From Micromonospora chersina (lineage in GTDB: Bacteria > Actinomycetota > Actinomycetes > Mycobacteriales > Micromonosporaceae): 64,000 nt of DNA. Shown piece after piece: positions 15,508-24,403 of the stretch (position 1 is its first letter; every line of letters begins with the position of its first letter). A model generated the notes under the pieces. It searched no databases, was not told the origin of the DNA, and saw only the letters and a list, made by a program, of their open reading frames with translations. Where the stretch lies: assembly GCF_900091475.1 (NCBI RefSeq), contig NZ_FMIB01000002.1, positions 5,766,001 through 5,830,000 of the forward strand. Reading direction: 5' to 3'. The translations under genes and the position numbers were made by a program.

Positions 15508-17090
15508 GTGACAGCGAGGAGGTCGAGGTGACGAACGAACCGCTGGTCGAGGCGCCCGCCGACACCGTCGCGGGCGAGGTGGTGCTGCGCCTCACCGACG
15601 TGGTCAAGACCTTCCCCGGCGTACGCGCGCTGGACGGGGTCCAGCTGGAGGTGCGCGCCGGCGAGGTGCACTGCCTGCTCGGGCAGAACGGCGCCGGCAA
15701 GTCGACCCTCATCAAGGTGCTCGCCGGGGTGCACCGGCCGGACTCCGGCGAGGTGGTGTGGCGCGGCGAACCCGCCGCCTTCGCCAACCCGCAGGCGGCC
15801 ATGCGGGCCGGGATCGCCACCATCTACCAGGAACTCGACCTGGTCGAGGACCTGTCGGTGGCGGAGAACGCCTTCCTGGGCCACGAGCCGCGCCGTCTCG
15901 GCTTCGTCCGGCGCGGGCACATGGCCCGCAGGACCCGGCAGATCCTGGCCCGGCTCGGCCACCCGGAGATCCCGCCCGGGCGGCTGGTCCGGCACCTTCC
16001 GGCGGCCGGCAAGCAGATCGTCAGCATGGCGCGGGCGCTCTCCCACGAGGCCCGGCTCATCATCATGGACGAACCGAGCGCGGTGCTCGCCCACGACGAG
16101 GTGGGCAACCTGTTCCGGATCATCCGGGAACTCACCGCGCAGGGCATCGCGGTCATCTACATCTCCCACCGGATGGAGGAGATCCGCGAGATCGGCGACC
16201 GGGTGACCGTACTCAAGGACGGCCGGACCACCGCGGCCAACCTGCCGGCCCGCGACACGCCCACCCGCGACCTGGTCGCCCGGATGACCGGCCGGACCAT
16301 CGAGTACGTCTTCCCGGACCGCCCCGACGACGACCCGAGCGGCCAGGAACTGCTGCGGGTGGAGGGGCTGACCCGGCACGGCGAGTTCGCCGACGTCTCG
16401 CTCGGCGTGCGCGCCGGGGAGATCGTCGGCATCGCCGGCCTGGTCGGCTCCGGCCGCTCGGAGCTGCTGGAGACGATCTACGGCGCCCGCCGGGCGCAGG
16501 CCGGCACGGTCCGGATGGGTGGGCGGACGCTGCGGCCGGGCAGCGTCGGCGCGGCGGTGCGGGCCGGCATGGGGATGGCCCCCGAGGAGCGCAAGAGCCA
16601 GGCGCTGCTGCTCGGTGAACCCATCTACCGCAACGTCACGCTTGCCACCTTCGGCCGGTACGCCCGCCTCGGCTTCACCGACGCCGGGCGGGAACGGGCC
16701 GCGGCGGACCGGATCGCCGCCTCGCTGGACCTGCGTCCCCGGGACGTCCGCCGTGCGGTGCGCACCCTCTCCGGCGGCAACCAGCAGAAGGTGGTGGTCG
16801 GCCGGTGGCTGCTCGGGAACACCCGGCTGCTGCTGCTCGACGAACCGACCCGGGGCGTGGACGTGGGCGCCCGGGCCGAGCTGTACCAGGTGATCCGGGA
16901 ACTCGCCGCGCGGGGCGTCGGGGTGCTGCTGGTCTCCAGCGAGGTGCCCGAGGTGCTCGGCCTGGCCGACCGGGTGCTGGTGATGCGGGAGGGCCGGGTG
17001 GTCCGCGAGGCCCCGGCCGGCGAACTCGACGAGAACACCGTGCTCGACCTCGTCATGGCGGGGTCCCTCATGGAAGGCGCGCCAGCATGA
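15504..17090 (+). CDS. CUT2 sugar ABC transporter ATPase (RbsA/MglA-like)
   Basis: A 528-residue duplicated ABC ATPase for ribose-type sugar import. First half: Walker A GQNGAGKST, Walker B LIIMDEPSAVLAHDEV, with a degenerate signature (HLPAAGKQIVSMARAL), normal for this family. Second half: degenerate Walker A GLVGSGRSE, signature LSGGNQQKVVVGRW, Walker B LLLLDEPTRGVDVG. ATG 15504 overlaps the ROK stop; GTG at 15528, preceded by GAGGAGG at 5 bases, is an attractive alternative start that would remove eight residues. The permease follows with a 4-bp overlap. The sugar cannot be told from the ATPase; CUT2 importers take up monosaccharides and, in some cases, inositol. Confidence 0.93.
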   Translation: MSDSEEVEVTNEPLVEAPADTVAGEVVLRLTDVVKTFPGVRALDGVQLEVRAGEVHCLLGQNGAGKSTLIKVLAGVHRPDSGEVVWRGEPAAFANPQAAMRAGIATIYQELDLVEDLSVAENAFLGHEPRRLGFVRRGHMARRTRQILARLGHPEIPPGRLVRHLPAAGKQIVSMARALSHEARLIIMDEPSAVLAHDEVGNLFRIIRELTAQGIAVIYISHRMEEIREIGDRVTVLKDGRTTAANLPARDTPTRDLVARMTGRTIEYVFPDRPDDDPSGQELLRVEGLTRHGEFADVSLGVRAGEIVGIAGLVGSGRSELLETIYGARRAQAGTVRMGGRTLRPGSVGAAVRAGMGMAPEERKSQALLLGEPIYRNVTLATFGRYARLGFTDAGRERAAADRIAASLDLRPRDVRRAVRTLSGGNQQKVVVGRWLLGNTRLLLLDEPTRGVDVGARAELYQVIRELAARGVGVLLVSSEVPEVLGLADRVLVMREGRVVREAPAGELDENTVLDLVMAGSLMEGAPA

Positions 17091-18196
17091 GCGAGACGAC
17101 ACCCACCGCGGCGCCGGAGCGGGCGGCCGACCTGCCGGCCCAGTCGCCGCCGGTCGACCCCGCCGAGACCGCGAAGGCCGACGCGTCGGCCCGGCTCTCC
17201 TGGTGGCGCGGCGACGGCGGGGAGGGCGCCAAGCGCAACCTCGGCCTGCTGGCCACCCTGGTGGTGCTCGTGGTCATCGGCATCCTGACCCGGCCCGACC
17301 TCTACGGCGACGCCAGCTGGGTGTGGGGCAACACGCTCACCATCCTCAAGCTCGCCTCGGTGGTCGGCGTGGTCACGGTCGGGATGACCTTCGTGATCAT
17401 CGGCGGCGGCATCGACCTCTCGGTCGGCGCGATCGTCGCGCTCGCCGGGGTCTGGTGCACCACTGTCGCCACCCAGAGCTACGGCGCCGGCGGCATGATC
17501 TTCAGCGCGCTCACCGTGGGGCTGGCCGTCGGCGTGGTGAACGGGCTGCTCATCTCGTACGGGCGGCTGGTGCCGTTCATCGCCACGCTGGCCATGATGG
17601 TCGCCGCCCGCGGCCTGGCCGCCGAGATCTCCGACAAGCAGACCCAGGTCTCCAACGACAGCTTCATCAACGGCATCGCCACCGTGAAGCTGCTCGGCAT
17701 CCCGCTGCTGGTCTACATCCTCGCCGCGGTGGTGCTGGCCGGCTGGGTGCTGCTCAACCGGACCACCTTCGGCCGCCGCACGGTGGCCGTCGGCGGCAAC
17801 CCCGAGGCGGCCCGGCTCGCCGGCATCAACGTCCGCCGGCACACCGTGCTGCTCTACGCGCTCTCCGGCCTCTGCTGCGGCATCGCCGCGATCATGCTGA
17901 CCGCGCAGGCCACCTCCGCCCAAGCGGCGATGGCCAACCTCTACGAGCTGGACGCGATCGCCGCCGCGATCATCGGCGGCACGCTGCTCAGCGGCGGGCG
18001 GGGCACCATCATCGGCTCCCTGCTCGGCGTGATCATCTTCTCGACGATCACGAACCTCTTCGCCATCAACGGCCTCTCCACCGAGGCCCAGAACATGGTC
18101 AAGGGCGGCATCATCGTCGCGGCCGTCCTGGTCCAGCAGGTGCAGTTCCGCAGCCTCTCCCAGTTCCTCGCCCGCAACCGCGCCACCACCACCTGA
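17087..18196 (+). CDS. CUT2 sugar ABC transporter permease (RbsC-like)
   Basis: A 369-residue membrane permease. A ~50-residue hydrophilic N-terminus (PTAAPERAADLPAQSPPVDP) precedes about nine to ten helices. Family landmarks: GMTFVIIGGGIDLSVGAIVA, GLVNGLLI-like GVVNGLLISYGRLVPFIATL, RTTFGRRTVAVGGNPEAARL-AGI (the EAA-like loop), and AAIIGGTLLSGGRGTIIGSL. It overlaps the ATPase by 4 bp and is followed, after a stem-loop, by the binding protein. It forms the translocation pore of the importer controlled by the adjacent ROK protein. Length and motifs are ordinary for the RbsC family. Confidence 0.93.
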   Translation: MSETTPTAAPERAADLPAQSPPVDPAETAKADASARLSWWRGDGGEGAKRNLGLLATLVVLVVIGILTRPDLYGDASWVWGNTLTILKLASVVGVVTVGMTFVIIGGGIDLSVGAIVALAGVWCTTVATQSYGAGGMIFSALTVGLAVGVVNGLLISYGRLVPFIATLAMMVAARGLAAEISDKQTQVSNDSFINGIATVKLLGIPLLVYILAAVVLAGWVLLNRTTFGRRTVAVGGNPEAARLAGINVRRHTVLLYALSGLCCGIAAIMLTAQATSAQAAMANLYELDAIAAAIIGGTLLSGGRGTIIGSLLGVIIFSTITNLFAINGLSTEAQNMVKGGIIVAAVLVQQVQFRSLSQFLARNRATTT

Positions 18197-18213
18197 TCCC
18201 ACCGCGTCCGCCA

Positions 18214-18238
18214 GACCGCCGTCGCACCGACGGTGGTC
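18214..18238 (+). promoter_or_regulatory. Intercistronic stem-loop between permease and binding-protein genes
   Basis: GACCGCCGTCG (18214-18224) pairs with CGACGGTGGTC (18228-18238), one G.U pair, 3-nt loop. Such a stem in a sugar-ABC operon commonly protects or raises the downstream binding-protein message, or ends part of the transcripts. Confidence 0.45.
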
Positions 18239-18287
18239 CGGCCCACCGCACCCGAAAACACCCCACCACCTCATTCAGGAGGCCGTC

Positions 18288-19331
18288 ATGACAAGTGACC
18301 TGTCACGCCGCCGGCTGCTCTTCGGCGGGGCCGCGCTCTCCGCCGGCGTGCTGCTCGCCGGCTGCACCAGCAACGAGCAGACCCCCACCCAGGCCCAGAC
18401 CAAGGCCGCGGCCACCGGCGCCAACAGCGAGCCGGGCAAGAAGGTGACAATCGGCTTCTCCGCCCCGGCCGCCGACCACGGCTGGATCGCCGCCATCACC
18501 AACAACGCCAAGGCGCAGGCCGGGGCGTACTCGGACGTGGAGCTGAAGAGCGTGGAGGCCGGCGCGGACGCGGCGGCCCAGCGTGCGGCGCTGTCCACCC
18601 TGATCTCCCAGAAGCCCGACGTGATCGTGCTGCTGCCGCACGACGGCAAGGAGCTCAACGCGTTCGGCCTGGAGGCCATGAAGGCGGGCATCCCGGTGGT
18701 CAACCTGGACCGGGCGTTCCCCGACGCGCGGGCCTACCGGCTCCAGATCAAGGGCGACAACTACGGCATGGGGGTGGCCGCCGCCACCTACATCGCCGAG
18801 CAGCTCAAGGCCAAGGGCGTCAGCAACCCGGTCATCGGCGAGATCCCCGGCATCGACTCGCTGGAGCTGACCCAGGAACGCTCCAAGGGCTTCGCCGACA
18901 CGCTGGCCTCGCTCGGCCTCAAGGTGGCCAACCGCCGCCCGGCCGAGTTCACCGCCGACTCGGGCCAGCAGGCCGCCACCGGGCTCTTCCAGGCCCTGCC
19001 GAAGATCGACGCGCTCTGGAACCACGACGACGACCAGGGCATCGGCGTCCTCGCCGCGGTCAACCAGGCCAACCGCAAGGAGTTCTTCATGGTCGGCGGC
19101 GCCGGCTCGAAGAAGGCCATGGAGGACATCGCGGCCGACAACACGGTGCTCAAGGCCACCGTCACCTACAGCCCGTCGATGGCCTCCTCGGCCATCTCCC
19201 TGGCCCGCCTCATCGGCCAGGGCAAGGGCATGTCCGACCTGGTCGAACTCCAGGTACCGAAGGAGATCGTCCTCGCCTCCGAGACGATCACCAAGGAGAA
19301 CGCGAGCAACTACCTGAAGCTCGGGTTCTGA
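18288..19331 (+). CDS. Sugar ABC transporter substrate-binding lipoprotein
   Basis: A 347-residue periplasmic-binding-protein-like lipoprotein (RbsB class). The N-terminus [20 protein letters not shown], then VLLAGC, has both a twin-arginine-like motif (SRRRLLF) and a lipobox with Cys26, so export may use Tat or Sec before lipidation. The mature domain shows [40 protein letters not shown] and [11 protein letters not shown], all typical of monosaccharide-binding type 1 proteins. AGGAGG lies 7 bases before the ATG. It supplies ligand to the CUT2 permease. The ligand is unknown; proximity to a Gfo/Idh dehydrogenase and a cyclitol-phosphate synthase homologue makes an inositol-like or oxidised sugar worth testing. 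Confidence 0.92.
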   Translation: MTSDLSRRRLLFGGAALSAGVLLAGCTSNEQTPTQAQTKAAATGANSEPGKKVTIGFSAPAADHGWIAAITNNAKAQAGAYSDVELKSVEAGADAAAQRAALSTLISQKPDVIVLLPHDGKELNAFGLEAMKAGIPVVNLDRAFPDARAYRLQIKGDNYGMGVAAATYIAEQLKAKGVSNPVIGEIPGIDSLELTQERSKGFADTLASLGLKVANRRPAEFTADSGQQAATGLFQALPKIDALWNHDDDQGIGVLAAVNQANRKEFFMVGGAGSKKAMEDIAADNTVLKATVTYSPSMASSAISLARLIGQGKGMSDLVELQVPKEIVLASETITKENASNYLKLGF

Positions 19332-19351
19332 CACACGGGGGGAGACCCACC

Positions 19352-20557
19352 TTGTCCACTCACGACAACGTCCTGCGGGTCGGGATGGTCGGCTACGCGT
19401 TCATGGGCGCCGCGCACTCCCAGGCGTGGCGCACCGTGAACCGCGTGTACGACCTGCCGGCGCAGGTGCGGATGGCGCTCGTCTGCGGTCGCGACGAGCC
19501 GAAGGTGGCCGAGGCCGCCGCACGGCTCGGCTGGGACGGGCACACCACGGACTGGCGGCGGCTCGTCGAATCCGACGAGATCGACGTGGTCGACATCTGC
19601 ACACCGGGGGACAGCCACTGCGAGATCGCCCTCGCCGCGCTGGCCGCGGGCAAGCACGTGCTGTGCGAGAAGCCGCTGGCCAACACCGTCGAGGAGGCCC
19701 GGCAGATGACGGCCGCCGCCGCCCGGGCCCGGACCGCCGGGGTACGCGCCATGTGCGGCTTCAACTACCGGCGGGTGCCCGCGGTCACCCTGATGCGGCG
19801 GCTCGTCGCCGACGGGCGGCTCGGCGAGATCCGGCACGTCCGGGCGGTCTACCTCCAGGACTGGATCGTGGACCCGCAGTTCCCGCTGGTCTGGCGGTTG
19901 CAGAAGGACAGGGCGGGCTCCGGCGCGCTCGGCGACATCGGCGCGCACATCATCGACCTGACCCAGTACGTGACCGGGCAGCTCATCACCGGGGTCAGCG
20001 CGGTCACCGAGACGTTCGTCAAGGAACGGCCGCTGCCGGCCGGGTCGAGCGGCCTGGCCGCGCAGGCCGACGGCAACGGCCGGGCGACCGGACCGGTCAC
20101 CGTGGACGACGCGGCGGTCTTCGTGGCCCGCCTCGACGGTGGCGCGCTCGCCACCTACGAGGCGACGCGGTTCGCCACCGGCCGCAAGAACGCCCTGCGT
20201 GTCGAGATCAACGGCTCGAAGGGCAGCGTGGTGTTCGACCTGGAACGCCTCAACGAACTGGAGTTCCTCGACGCCACCCGACCGTCGGCCGAGCAGGGCT
20301 TCAGCCGGATCCTGGTGACCGAGCCGGAGCACCCGTACCTGTCGGCGTGGTGGCCGCCCGGCCACATCATCGGCTACGAGCACTCCTTCACCCACCAGAT
20401 GCGCGACTTCGTCGAGGCGGTCGCCACCGGCGTCGACCCGACGCCGTCGTTCGCCGACGCGTTGCAGGTCCAGCTCGTGCTCGACGCCGTGACCCGCTCC
20501 GCCGAGCGGGCCGCCTGGACGGAGGTGGAGCCCGCGCTGGCCGAGCTGGCCGCCTGA
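19352..20557 (+). CDS. Gfo/Idh/MocA family oxidoreductase
   Basis: A 401-residue NAD(P)-dependent sugar or cyclitol dehydrogenase. The Rossmann start is [16 protein letters not shown] (residues 11-26), the catalytic CEKPLANT lies at 105-112 with Lys107, and the C-terminal substrate domain has [19 protein letters not shown] with the family Asp/His. TTG 19352 is chosen with a GGGGGGAG site 6-10 bases upstream; no better start lies before the Rossmann strand. It follows the binding-protein gene by 20 bp, so it belongs to the importer operon and probably oxidises the imported compound. Members act on myo-inositol, glucose, glucose 6-phosphate or 3-keto sugars; the sequence alone does not choose among them. 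Confidence 0.92.
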   Translation: MSTHDNVLRVGMVGYAFMGAAHSQAWRTVNRVYDLPAQVRMALVCGRDEPKVAEAAARLGWDGHTTDWRRLVESDEIDVVDICTPGDSHCEIALAALAAGKHVLCEKPLANTVEEARQMTAAAARARTAGVRAMCGFNYRRVPAVTLMRRLVADGRLGEIRHVRAVYLQDWIVDPQFPLVWRLQKDRAGSGALGDIGAHIIDLTQYVTGQLITGVSAVTETFVKERPLPAGSSGLAAQADGNGRATGPVTVDDAAVFVARLDGGALATYEATRFATGRKNALRVEINGSKGSVVFDLERLNELEFLDATRPSAEQGFSRILVTEPEHPYLSAWWPPGHIIGYEHSFTHQMRDFVEAVATGVDPTPSFADALQVQLVLDAVTRSAERAAWTEVEPALAELAA

Positions 20558-20569
20558 CCGATCCACCCC

Positions 20570-20624
20570 GCGGCGCGCCCCACGCGCCGCCCGACACCGC
20601 TGTCCACGCGGCGCACCGCGCCGC
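20570..20624 (+). terminator. Tandem stem-loops after the importer operon
   Basis: Two short perfect hairpins: GCGGCGCG/CGCGCCGC (20570-20590) and GCGGCGC/GCGCCGC (20608-20624). They lie 13-67 bp after the Gfo/Idh stop and may separate the importer operon from the ebo-like operon. Confidence 0.4.
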
Positions 20625-20745
20625 CCGAAGGGCTTTCCGGCGCCGGCCGGCGAGGGCCCGCCGCGGTTGCGCCCCGCGGCGGGGACGAGGCCGGCCCCGG
20701 GGAGCGTGCCGCCGGAGACTCGGCCGGCACGAACCAGCAGGCCGT

Positions 20746-20782
20746 CCGGTGCGGCCGGACCGGGATTCCCCGGCCGCACCGG
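20746..20782 (+). promoter_or_regulatory. Leader hairpin of the ebo-like operon
   Basis: A perfect 13-bp inverted repeat, CCGGTGCGGCCGG (20746-20758) and its complement (20770-20782), 11-nt loop, ending 32 bases before the first ATG. It is too close to the start to be only the terminator of the upstream gene; attenuation, an operator or an mRNA-stability role are all possible. Confidence 0.45.
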
Positions 20783-20814
20783 CGGACCGGCCCGACGACG
20801 GGGAGGCAGGAACC

Positions 20815-21963
20815 ATGCGTACGGGTGTCTGGCTGGTGGGAGCGCGCGGCTCGGTCGCGACCACCAGCATCGTCGGGGCGCTCGCCCTGCGGGCCGGGCT
20901 CACCGGCCCGACCGGTTGTGTCACCGAGCTGCCCGAGCTGCGCGGGCCCGCCCTTCCGTCCTTCGCCGATCTGGTGTTCGGCGGACACGACGTGGTGGAC
21001 ACCCCGCTGCCCAAACGCGCCGAGGCGCTCGCCGCCGCCGGGGTGGTGCCCGGCCGGCTGGTCGACGCCCTCGCCGGTGAGCTGGCCGAGGTGGAGGCGG
21101 CTTTGCGTCCCGCGCCGGCCGGCGGCAGCGCGGCCGAACAGGTCGCCGCCGTGGCCCACGACGTGTCCGAGTTCCGCCGCCGGCACGCGCTCGACGGGGT
21201 GGTGGTCGTCAACGTCTCCGCCACCGAACCGGCGCCCGAGCCGCACCCGGCCCACGACGACCTCGCCGCGCTGCGGGCCGCGCTGGCCGGCCCCTCCGAG
21301 GTGCTGCCGCCCAGCTCGCGGTACGCGTACGCGGCGTTCACGGCCGGCTGCCCGTACGTGGACTTCACCCCGTCCACCGGCGCCCGGCTGCCCGCCCTGG
21401 CGGCACTCGCGCGGGAGCGCGGCCTGCCGTACGCCGGGCACGACGGCAAGACCGGCGAGACCCTCGTCAAGTCGGTGCTCGCACCGATGTTCGCGCTGCG
21501 GCACCTGGCCGTCCGCTCCTGGTCCGGTGTCAACCTGCTCGGCGGCGGCGACGGCGCCACGCTCGCCGAGCCCGCCGCCAACGCGGCAAAGGTCGCCAGC
21601 AAGCAGCGGGTGCTCGGGGAGACCCTCGGCTACGTCCCGCAGGGCGACACCCGGATCGACCACGTGGCCGAACTGGGCGACTTCAAGACCGCCTGGGACC
21701 TGGTCACCTTCGCCGGCTTCCTCGGCACCGGCATGCGGCTGGAGTTCACCTGGCACGGCTGCGACTCGGCGCTCGCCGCGCCGCTGGTCCTCGACCTGGC
21801 CCGGCTCACCGCCGCCGCGCACGCCGCCGGCCGGACCGGGCCGCTGGCCGAGCTGGCCTTCTTCTTCAAGGACGGGATCGACGCCCCCACCCACGCGCTG
21901 GCCGAGCAGTGGACGCTGCTGCGGGAGTTCGTCGCCGGCCTGCACGCCGGGGCGGCCCGATGA
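20815..21963 (+). CDS. Inositol-3-phosphate-synthase-family sugar phosphate cyclase, first gene of ebo-like operon
   Basis: A 382-residue NAD-dependent cyclase of the myo-inositol-1-phosphate synthase family. The N-terminal nucleotide fold reads WLVGARGSVATTSIVGALAL (residues 6-25). VNVSATEP follows at ~133. The active-site stretch GHDGKTGETLVKS (208-220) keeps Lys212 at the position of the family K-S/T-G-x-T motif. NLLGGGDGATLAEPAANAAK and GFLGTGMRLEFTWHG are also family-like. GGAGG lies 10 bases before ATG 20815. It overlaps the UbiA gene by 4 bp. In cyanobacterial and pseudomonad ebo operons the cyclase is a dehydroquinate-synthase-like protein (EboD); here an unrelated cyclase fold holds that place. 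The predicted product is a cyclic polyol phosphate; the true substrate is unknown. Confidence 0.85.
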   Translation: MRTGVWLVGARGSVATTSIVGALALRAGLTGPTGCVTELPELRGPALPSFADLVFGGHDVVDTPLPKRAEALAAAGVVPGRLVDALAGELAEVEAALRPAPAGGSAAEQVAAVAHDVSEFRRRHALDGVVVVNVSATEPAPEPHPAHDDLAALRAALAGPSEVLPPSSRYAYAAFTAGCPYVDFTPSTGARLPALAALARERGLPYAGHDGKTGETLVKSVLAPMFALRHLAVRSWSGVNLLGGGDGATLAEPAANAAKVASKQRVLGETLGYVPQGDTRIDHVAELGDFKTAWDLVTFAGFLGTGMRLEFTWHGCDSALAAPLVLDLARLTAAAHAAGRTGPLAELAFFFKDGIDAPTHALAEQWTLLREFVAGLHAGAAR

Positions 21964-22877
21964 CCCGCCTCGCCGACCTCGCCGAACTGGTCCGGGCGCC
22001 GGCCGCGCTCTCCGTGCCGGGGGACGTGCTGTCCGGCGCGGCGGCGGCCGGCGTGCTGGACCGGCGTACGCCCGCGCTGGCCGGTGCCTCGGTGCTGCTG
22101 TACTGGGCCGGGATGGCCGCCAACGACTGGGCGGACCGGCGGCTCGACGCCGTCGAGCGCCCCGAGCGGCCGATCCCCTCCGGCCGCGTCCGCCCGGCCA
22201 CCGCGCTCGGCGTCGCCGCCGGCCTGACCGCCGCCGGGCTCGCCGTGGCCGGCGCCGCCGGGGGCCGGCGCGCCGCCGCCGTCGCCGTCCCCCTCGCCGC
22301 CACCATCTGGGGGTACGACCTGCTCGCCAAGAACACGGCCGCCGGCCCGGCCGTGATGGCCGCCTGCCGGGGCCTGGACGTGCTGCTCGGCGCGAGCGTC
22401 GGCCCGGCCCGTGGCCGTGGCGGGCGGCAGTCGCCGCCGGCCGCTCGCGGGCTCCTCCGGACGCCGCCGGCGGCTCGCGGGCTGGTCCGGGCGCTGCCGG
22501 CCGCGCTGACCGTGGCCGCGCACACCTGGACCGTCACCGCGCTGTCCCGCCGCGAGGTCTCCGGCGCCGACCGGCGGCTGCCCCGGGCCACCCTGGCCGG
22601 GACCGCGCTGGTCGCGGCCACCGCGCTGGGTCGCCCCGACCCGGTGCCGGTGGCGCTGGCCGCCGGCTACGCGGGCCGGTACGGCGCCGCGCAGGCCCGG
22701 GTGCTCGCCGACCCGTCGCCCGCCCGGGTACGCGCCGCCGTCGGCGCCGGCATCACCGGCCTGCCCGCGTTGCAGGGCGCGCTGACCGCCCGGGCCGGCG
22801 CCCGGCTGCTCGGCCTCGCCGTCGCCGCGGCCGCCCCGCTCGGCCGCCGCCTGGCCCGACTGATCTCACCGACATGA
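21960..22877 (+). CDS. UbiA-family prenyltransferase (EboC-like, SCO3242 type)
   Basis: A 305-residue membrane prenyltransferase with about eight helices. The two prenyl-diphosphate/Mg motifs are NDWADRRLD (residues 55-63) and YDLLAKN (119-125), both in the expected place after helices 2 and 4. The enzyme should attach a prenyl chain to a polar acceptor in the membrane. ATG 21960 overlaps the cyclase stop (ATGA) and its own stop overlaps the next gene. An odd feature is a Pro/Arg-rich loop about residues 148-180 containing two in-frame 10-residue repeats (PPAARGLLR/PPAARGLVR) from a 30-bp tandem duplication. In this operon the obvious donor is made by the polyprenyl synthase at 27889 and the acceptor by the cyclase. 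Confidence 0.88.
   Translation: MTRLADLAELVRAPAALSVPGDVLSGAAAAGVLDRRTPALAGASVLLYWAGMAANDWADRRLDAVERPERPIPSGRVRPATALGVAAGLTAAGLAVAGAAGGRRAAAVAVPLAATIWGYDLLAKNTAAGPAVMAACRGLDVLLGASVGPARGRGGRQSPPAARGLLRTPPAARGLVRALPAALTVAAHTWTVTALSRREVSGADRRLPRATLAGTALVAATALGRPDPVPVALAAGYAGRYGAAQARVLADPSPARVRAAVGAGITGLPALQGALTARAGARLLGLAVAAAAPLGRRLARLISPT
22431..22490 (+). repeat. 30-bp in-frame tandem duplication inside ubiA
   Basis: Two adjacent 30-bp units (22431-22460 and 22461-22490) sharing GCCGCCGGC(C/G)GCTCGCGGGCT. They add about ten residues to a cytoplasmic or loop segment of the prenyltransferase without breaking the frame. Confidence 0.7.
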
Positions 22878-23749
22878 CCACCCCGCCGCCGACGACGCTC
22901 GACCCGGCCGGGCTGCGATTCGGGTACGGCACGAACGGGTTTTCGAACCACCGGCTCGGCGACGCGCTCGCCGTCCTGGCCGACCTCGGCTACCAGGGCG
23001 TGGCGCTCACGCTGGACCACGACCACCTGGACCCGTTCACGCCCGGGCTCGCCCGGCGGGTGGCCGCCGTGCGCCGCCGGCTGGACGCGCTCGGCCTGGC
23101 CGTGGTGGTCGAGACCGGTGCCCGCTACCTGCTCGACCCCTGGCACAAGCACGCGCCGACGCTGCTGCACGACGACCCCGCCCCGCGGATCGACTTCCTC
23201 CGCCGCGCCGCCCGGATCGGCGCGGACCTGGGCGCCGAGGCGGTGTCGTTCTGGGCCGGCGTCCGCCCGCCCGAGGTGCCGGCGGCGCTCGCCTGGCAGC
23301 GCCTGGTGGCCGGCTGCGACGCCGTCTGCGTCGAGGCCGCGGCGGCCGGAGTGCCGCTCGGCTTCGAACCCGAGCCGGGCATGCTTGTCGAGGACATCGC
23401 CGGCTGGTTCCGGCTGCGGGAGGCAGTGGGCGCGCCACCCGGCTTCGGGATCACCCTCGACATCGGACACTGCCGCTGCCTGGAGCCGCGGCCGGTGCCC
23501 GACTGCGTGACGGCGGTCGCCGAGCACCTGGTCAACGTGCAGATCGACGACATGCGCCGGGGCGTGCACGAGCACCTGGAGTTCGGCGCGGGCGAGATCG
23601 ACTTCCCTCCGGTGCTGCGCGCCCTCGCCGCCGCCGGCTACCGCGGCCTGGTGGCCGTCGAACTGCCCCGGCACTCCCACGCCGCCCCGGCCGTGGCCGC
23701 CCGCTCGCTCGACTTCCTCCGCGCCGCCGCCTGCAAAGGCGGTGGTTGA
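22874..23749 (+). CDS. Xylose-isomerase-like TIM barrel protein of the ebo-like operon
   Basis: A 291-residue AP-endonuclease-2/sugar-phosphate-isomerase superfamily protein. It starts after GYGTNGFSNHRLGDALAVLA and shows barrel strands ending in candidate metal ligands: VVVETGARYLLDPW, FEPEPGMLVED (164-174, Glu), TLDIGHCRCLEP (Asp, His), VNVQIDDMRRGVHEH and VAVELPRHSH. These four Glu/Asp/His positions fit a divalent-metal isomerase or epimerase site. It overlaps ubiA by 4 bp. It shares the unusual GFEPEPG motif with the EboE protein at 25254, so the two are probably ancient duplicates. The reaction is unknown; isomerisation of the cyclic polyol or keto form made by neighbouring enzymes is my inference. 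Confidence 0.85.
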   Translation: MTTPPPTTLDPAGLRFGYGTNGFSNHRLGDALAVLADLGYQGVALTLDHDHLDPFTPGLARRVAAVRRRLDALGLAVVVETGARYLLDPWHKHAPTLLHDDPAPRIDFLRRAARIGADLGAEAVSFWAGVRPPEVPAALAWQRLVAGCDAVCVEAAAAGVPLGFEPEPGMLVEDIAGWFRLREAVGAPPGFGITLDIGHCRCLEPRPVPDCVTAVAEHLVNVQIDDMRRGVHEHLEFGAGEIDFPPVLRALAAAGYRGLVAVELPRHSHAAPAVAARSLDFLRAAACKGGG

Positions 23750-23782
23750 GCACCTGCCACCCGGCTCGAAAGGGGAGACGGC

Positions 23783-24403
23783 ATGACACCCGACCGACTG
23801 CGCGCCGCGCTGCGGGGCGTACCCGATCCGCAGTGGCTGGACGCGGCCCTGCGCCGCGTCGCGAGCGAGCCCGCCGCGATCCCGCGACTGTTCGCCCTCG
23901 CCGCCCGGCGGTGCGGCCGGGGGCCGCTGCCCGACCCGCCCGGCTGGACCGTCGACGAGGCCGCCCGAACGCTGCTGCTCACCGCGCTCCCCGCCGACCA
24001 CGCCGCGACGGCCGAGGCGCTCTACCGGCACGGTGACGCCGCCGAGAAACGCGCCGTGCTGCGCGCCCTTCCGCTGCTGCCGATCGGGGCGGAGTGCGTG
24101 CCGCTGCTGCACGACGCGATCCGCACCAACGACACCCGGCTGGTGGCCGCAGCCCTCGGCCCGTACGCCCGGCACCTGGAGCAGCCCGCCTGGCGGCACG
24201 CGGTGCTCAAGTGCGTCTTCACCGGCGTGCCGCTGGCCGTCGTCGACGACCTGGACGGGCGGGCGGACGGCGAACTGGCCGCGATGCTCGCCGCGCTCGC
24301 CGCCGAGCGGAACGCCGCCGGCCGCGCCATGCCCGCCGACGCCACCGACCTGCTCGACCGGCTCGGCGCCGGCTCGCACCCGACCACCGCCAGGGAGGCG
24401 TGA
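23783..24403 (+). CDS. eboA: EboA domain-containing protein
   Basis: A 206-residue helical protein matching the EboA family, found only with ebo-type operons and of unknown biochemical role. It starts MTPDRLRAALRGVPDPQWLD. The central part WTVDEAARTLLLTALPADHA, the LYRHGDAAEKRAVLRALPLL segment and GAECVPLLHDAIRTNDTRLV are the family-defining pieces, rich in Leu/Ala helices resembling HEAT-like repeats. No catalytic motif is visible. AAGGGGAG is 9 bases before the ATG. A 33-bp gap separates it from the barrel gene, the largest gap in the operon, and its stop overlaps the TatD-type gene start. I suggest a scaffold or carrier role; this is speculative. Confidence 0.85.
   Translation: MTPDRLRAALRGVPDPQWLDAALRRVASEPAAIPRLFALAARRCGRGPLPDPPGWTVDEAARTLLLTALPADHAATAEALYRHGDAAEKRAVLRALPLLPIGAECVPLLHDAIRTNDTRLVAAALGPYARHLEQPAWRHAVLKCVFTGVPLAVVDDLDGRADGELAAMLAALAAERNAAGRAMPADATDLLDRLGAGSHPTTAREA

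Noticed and set aside
20558..20814. Possible small gene between Gfo/Idh and the cyclase
   Set aside because: No start with a ribosome site and codon-like bias; the stretch is filled by inverted repeats.
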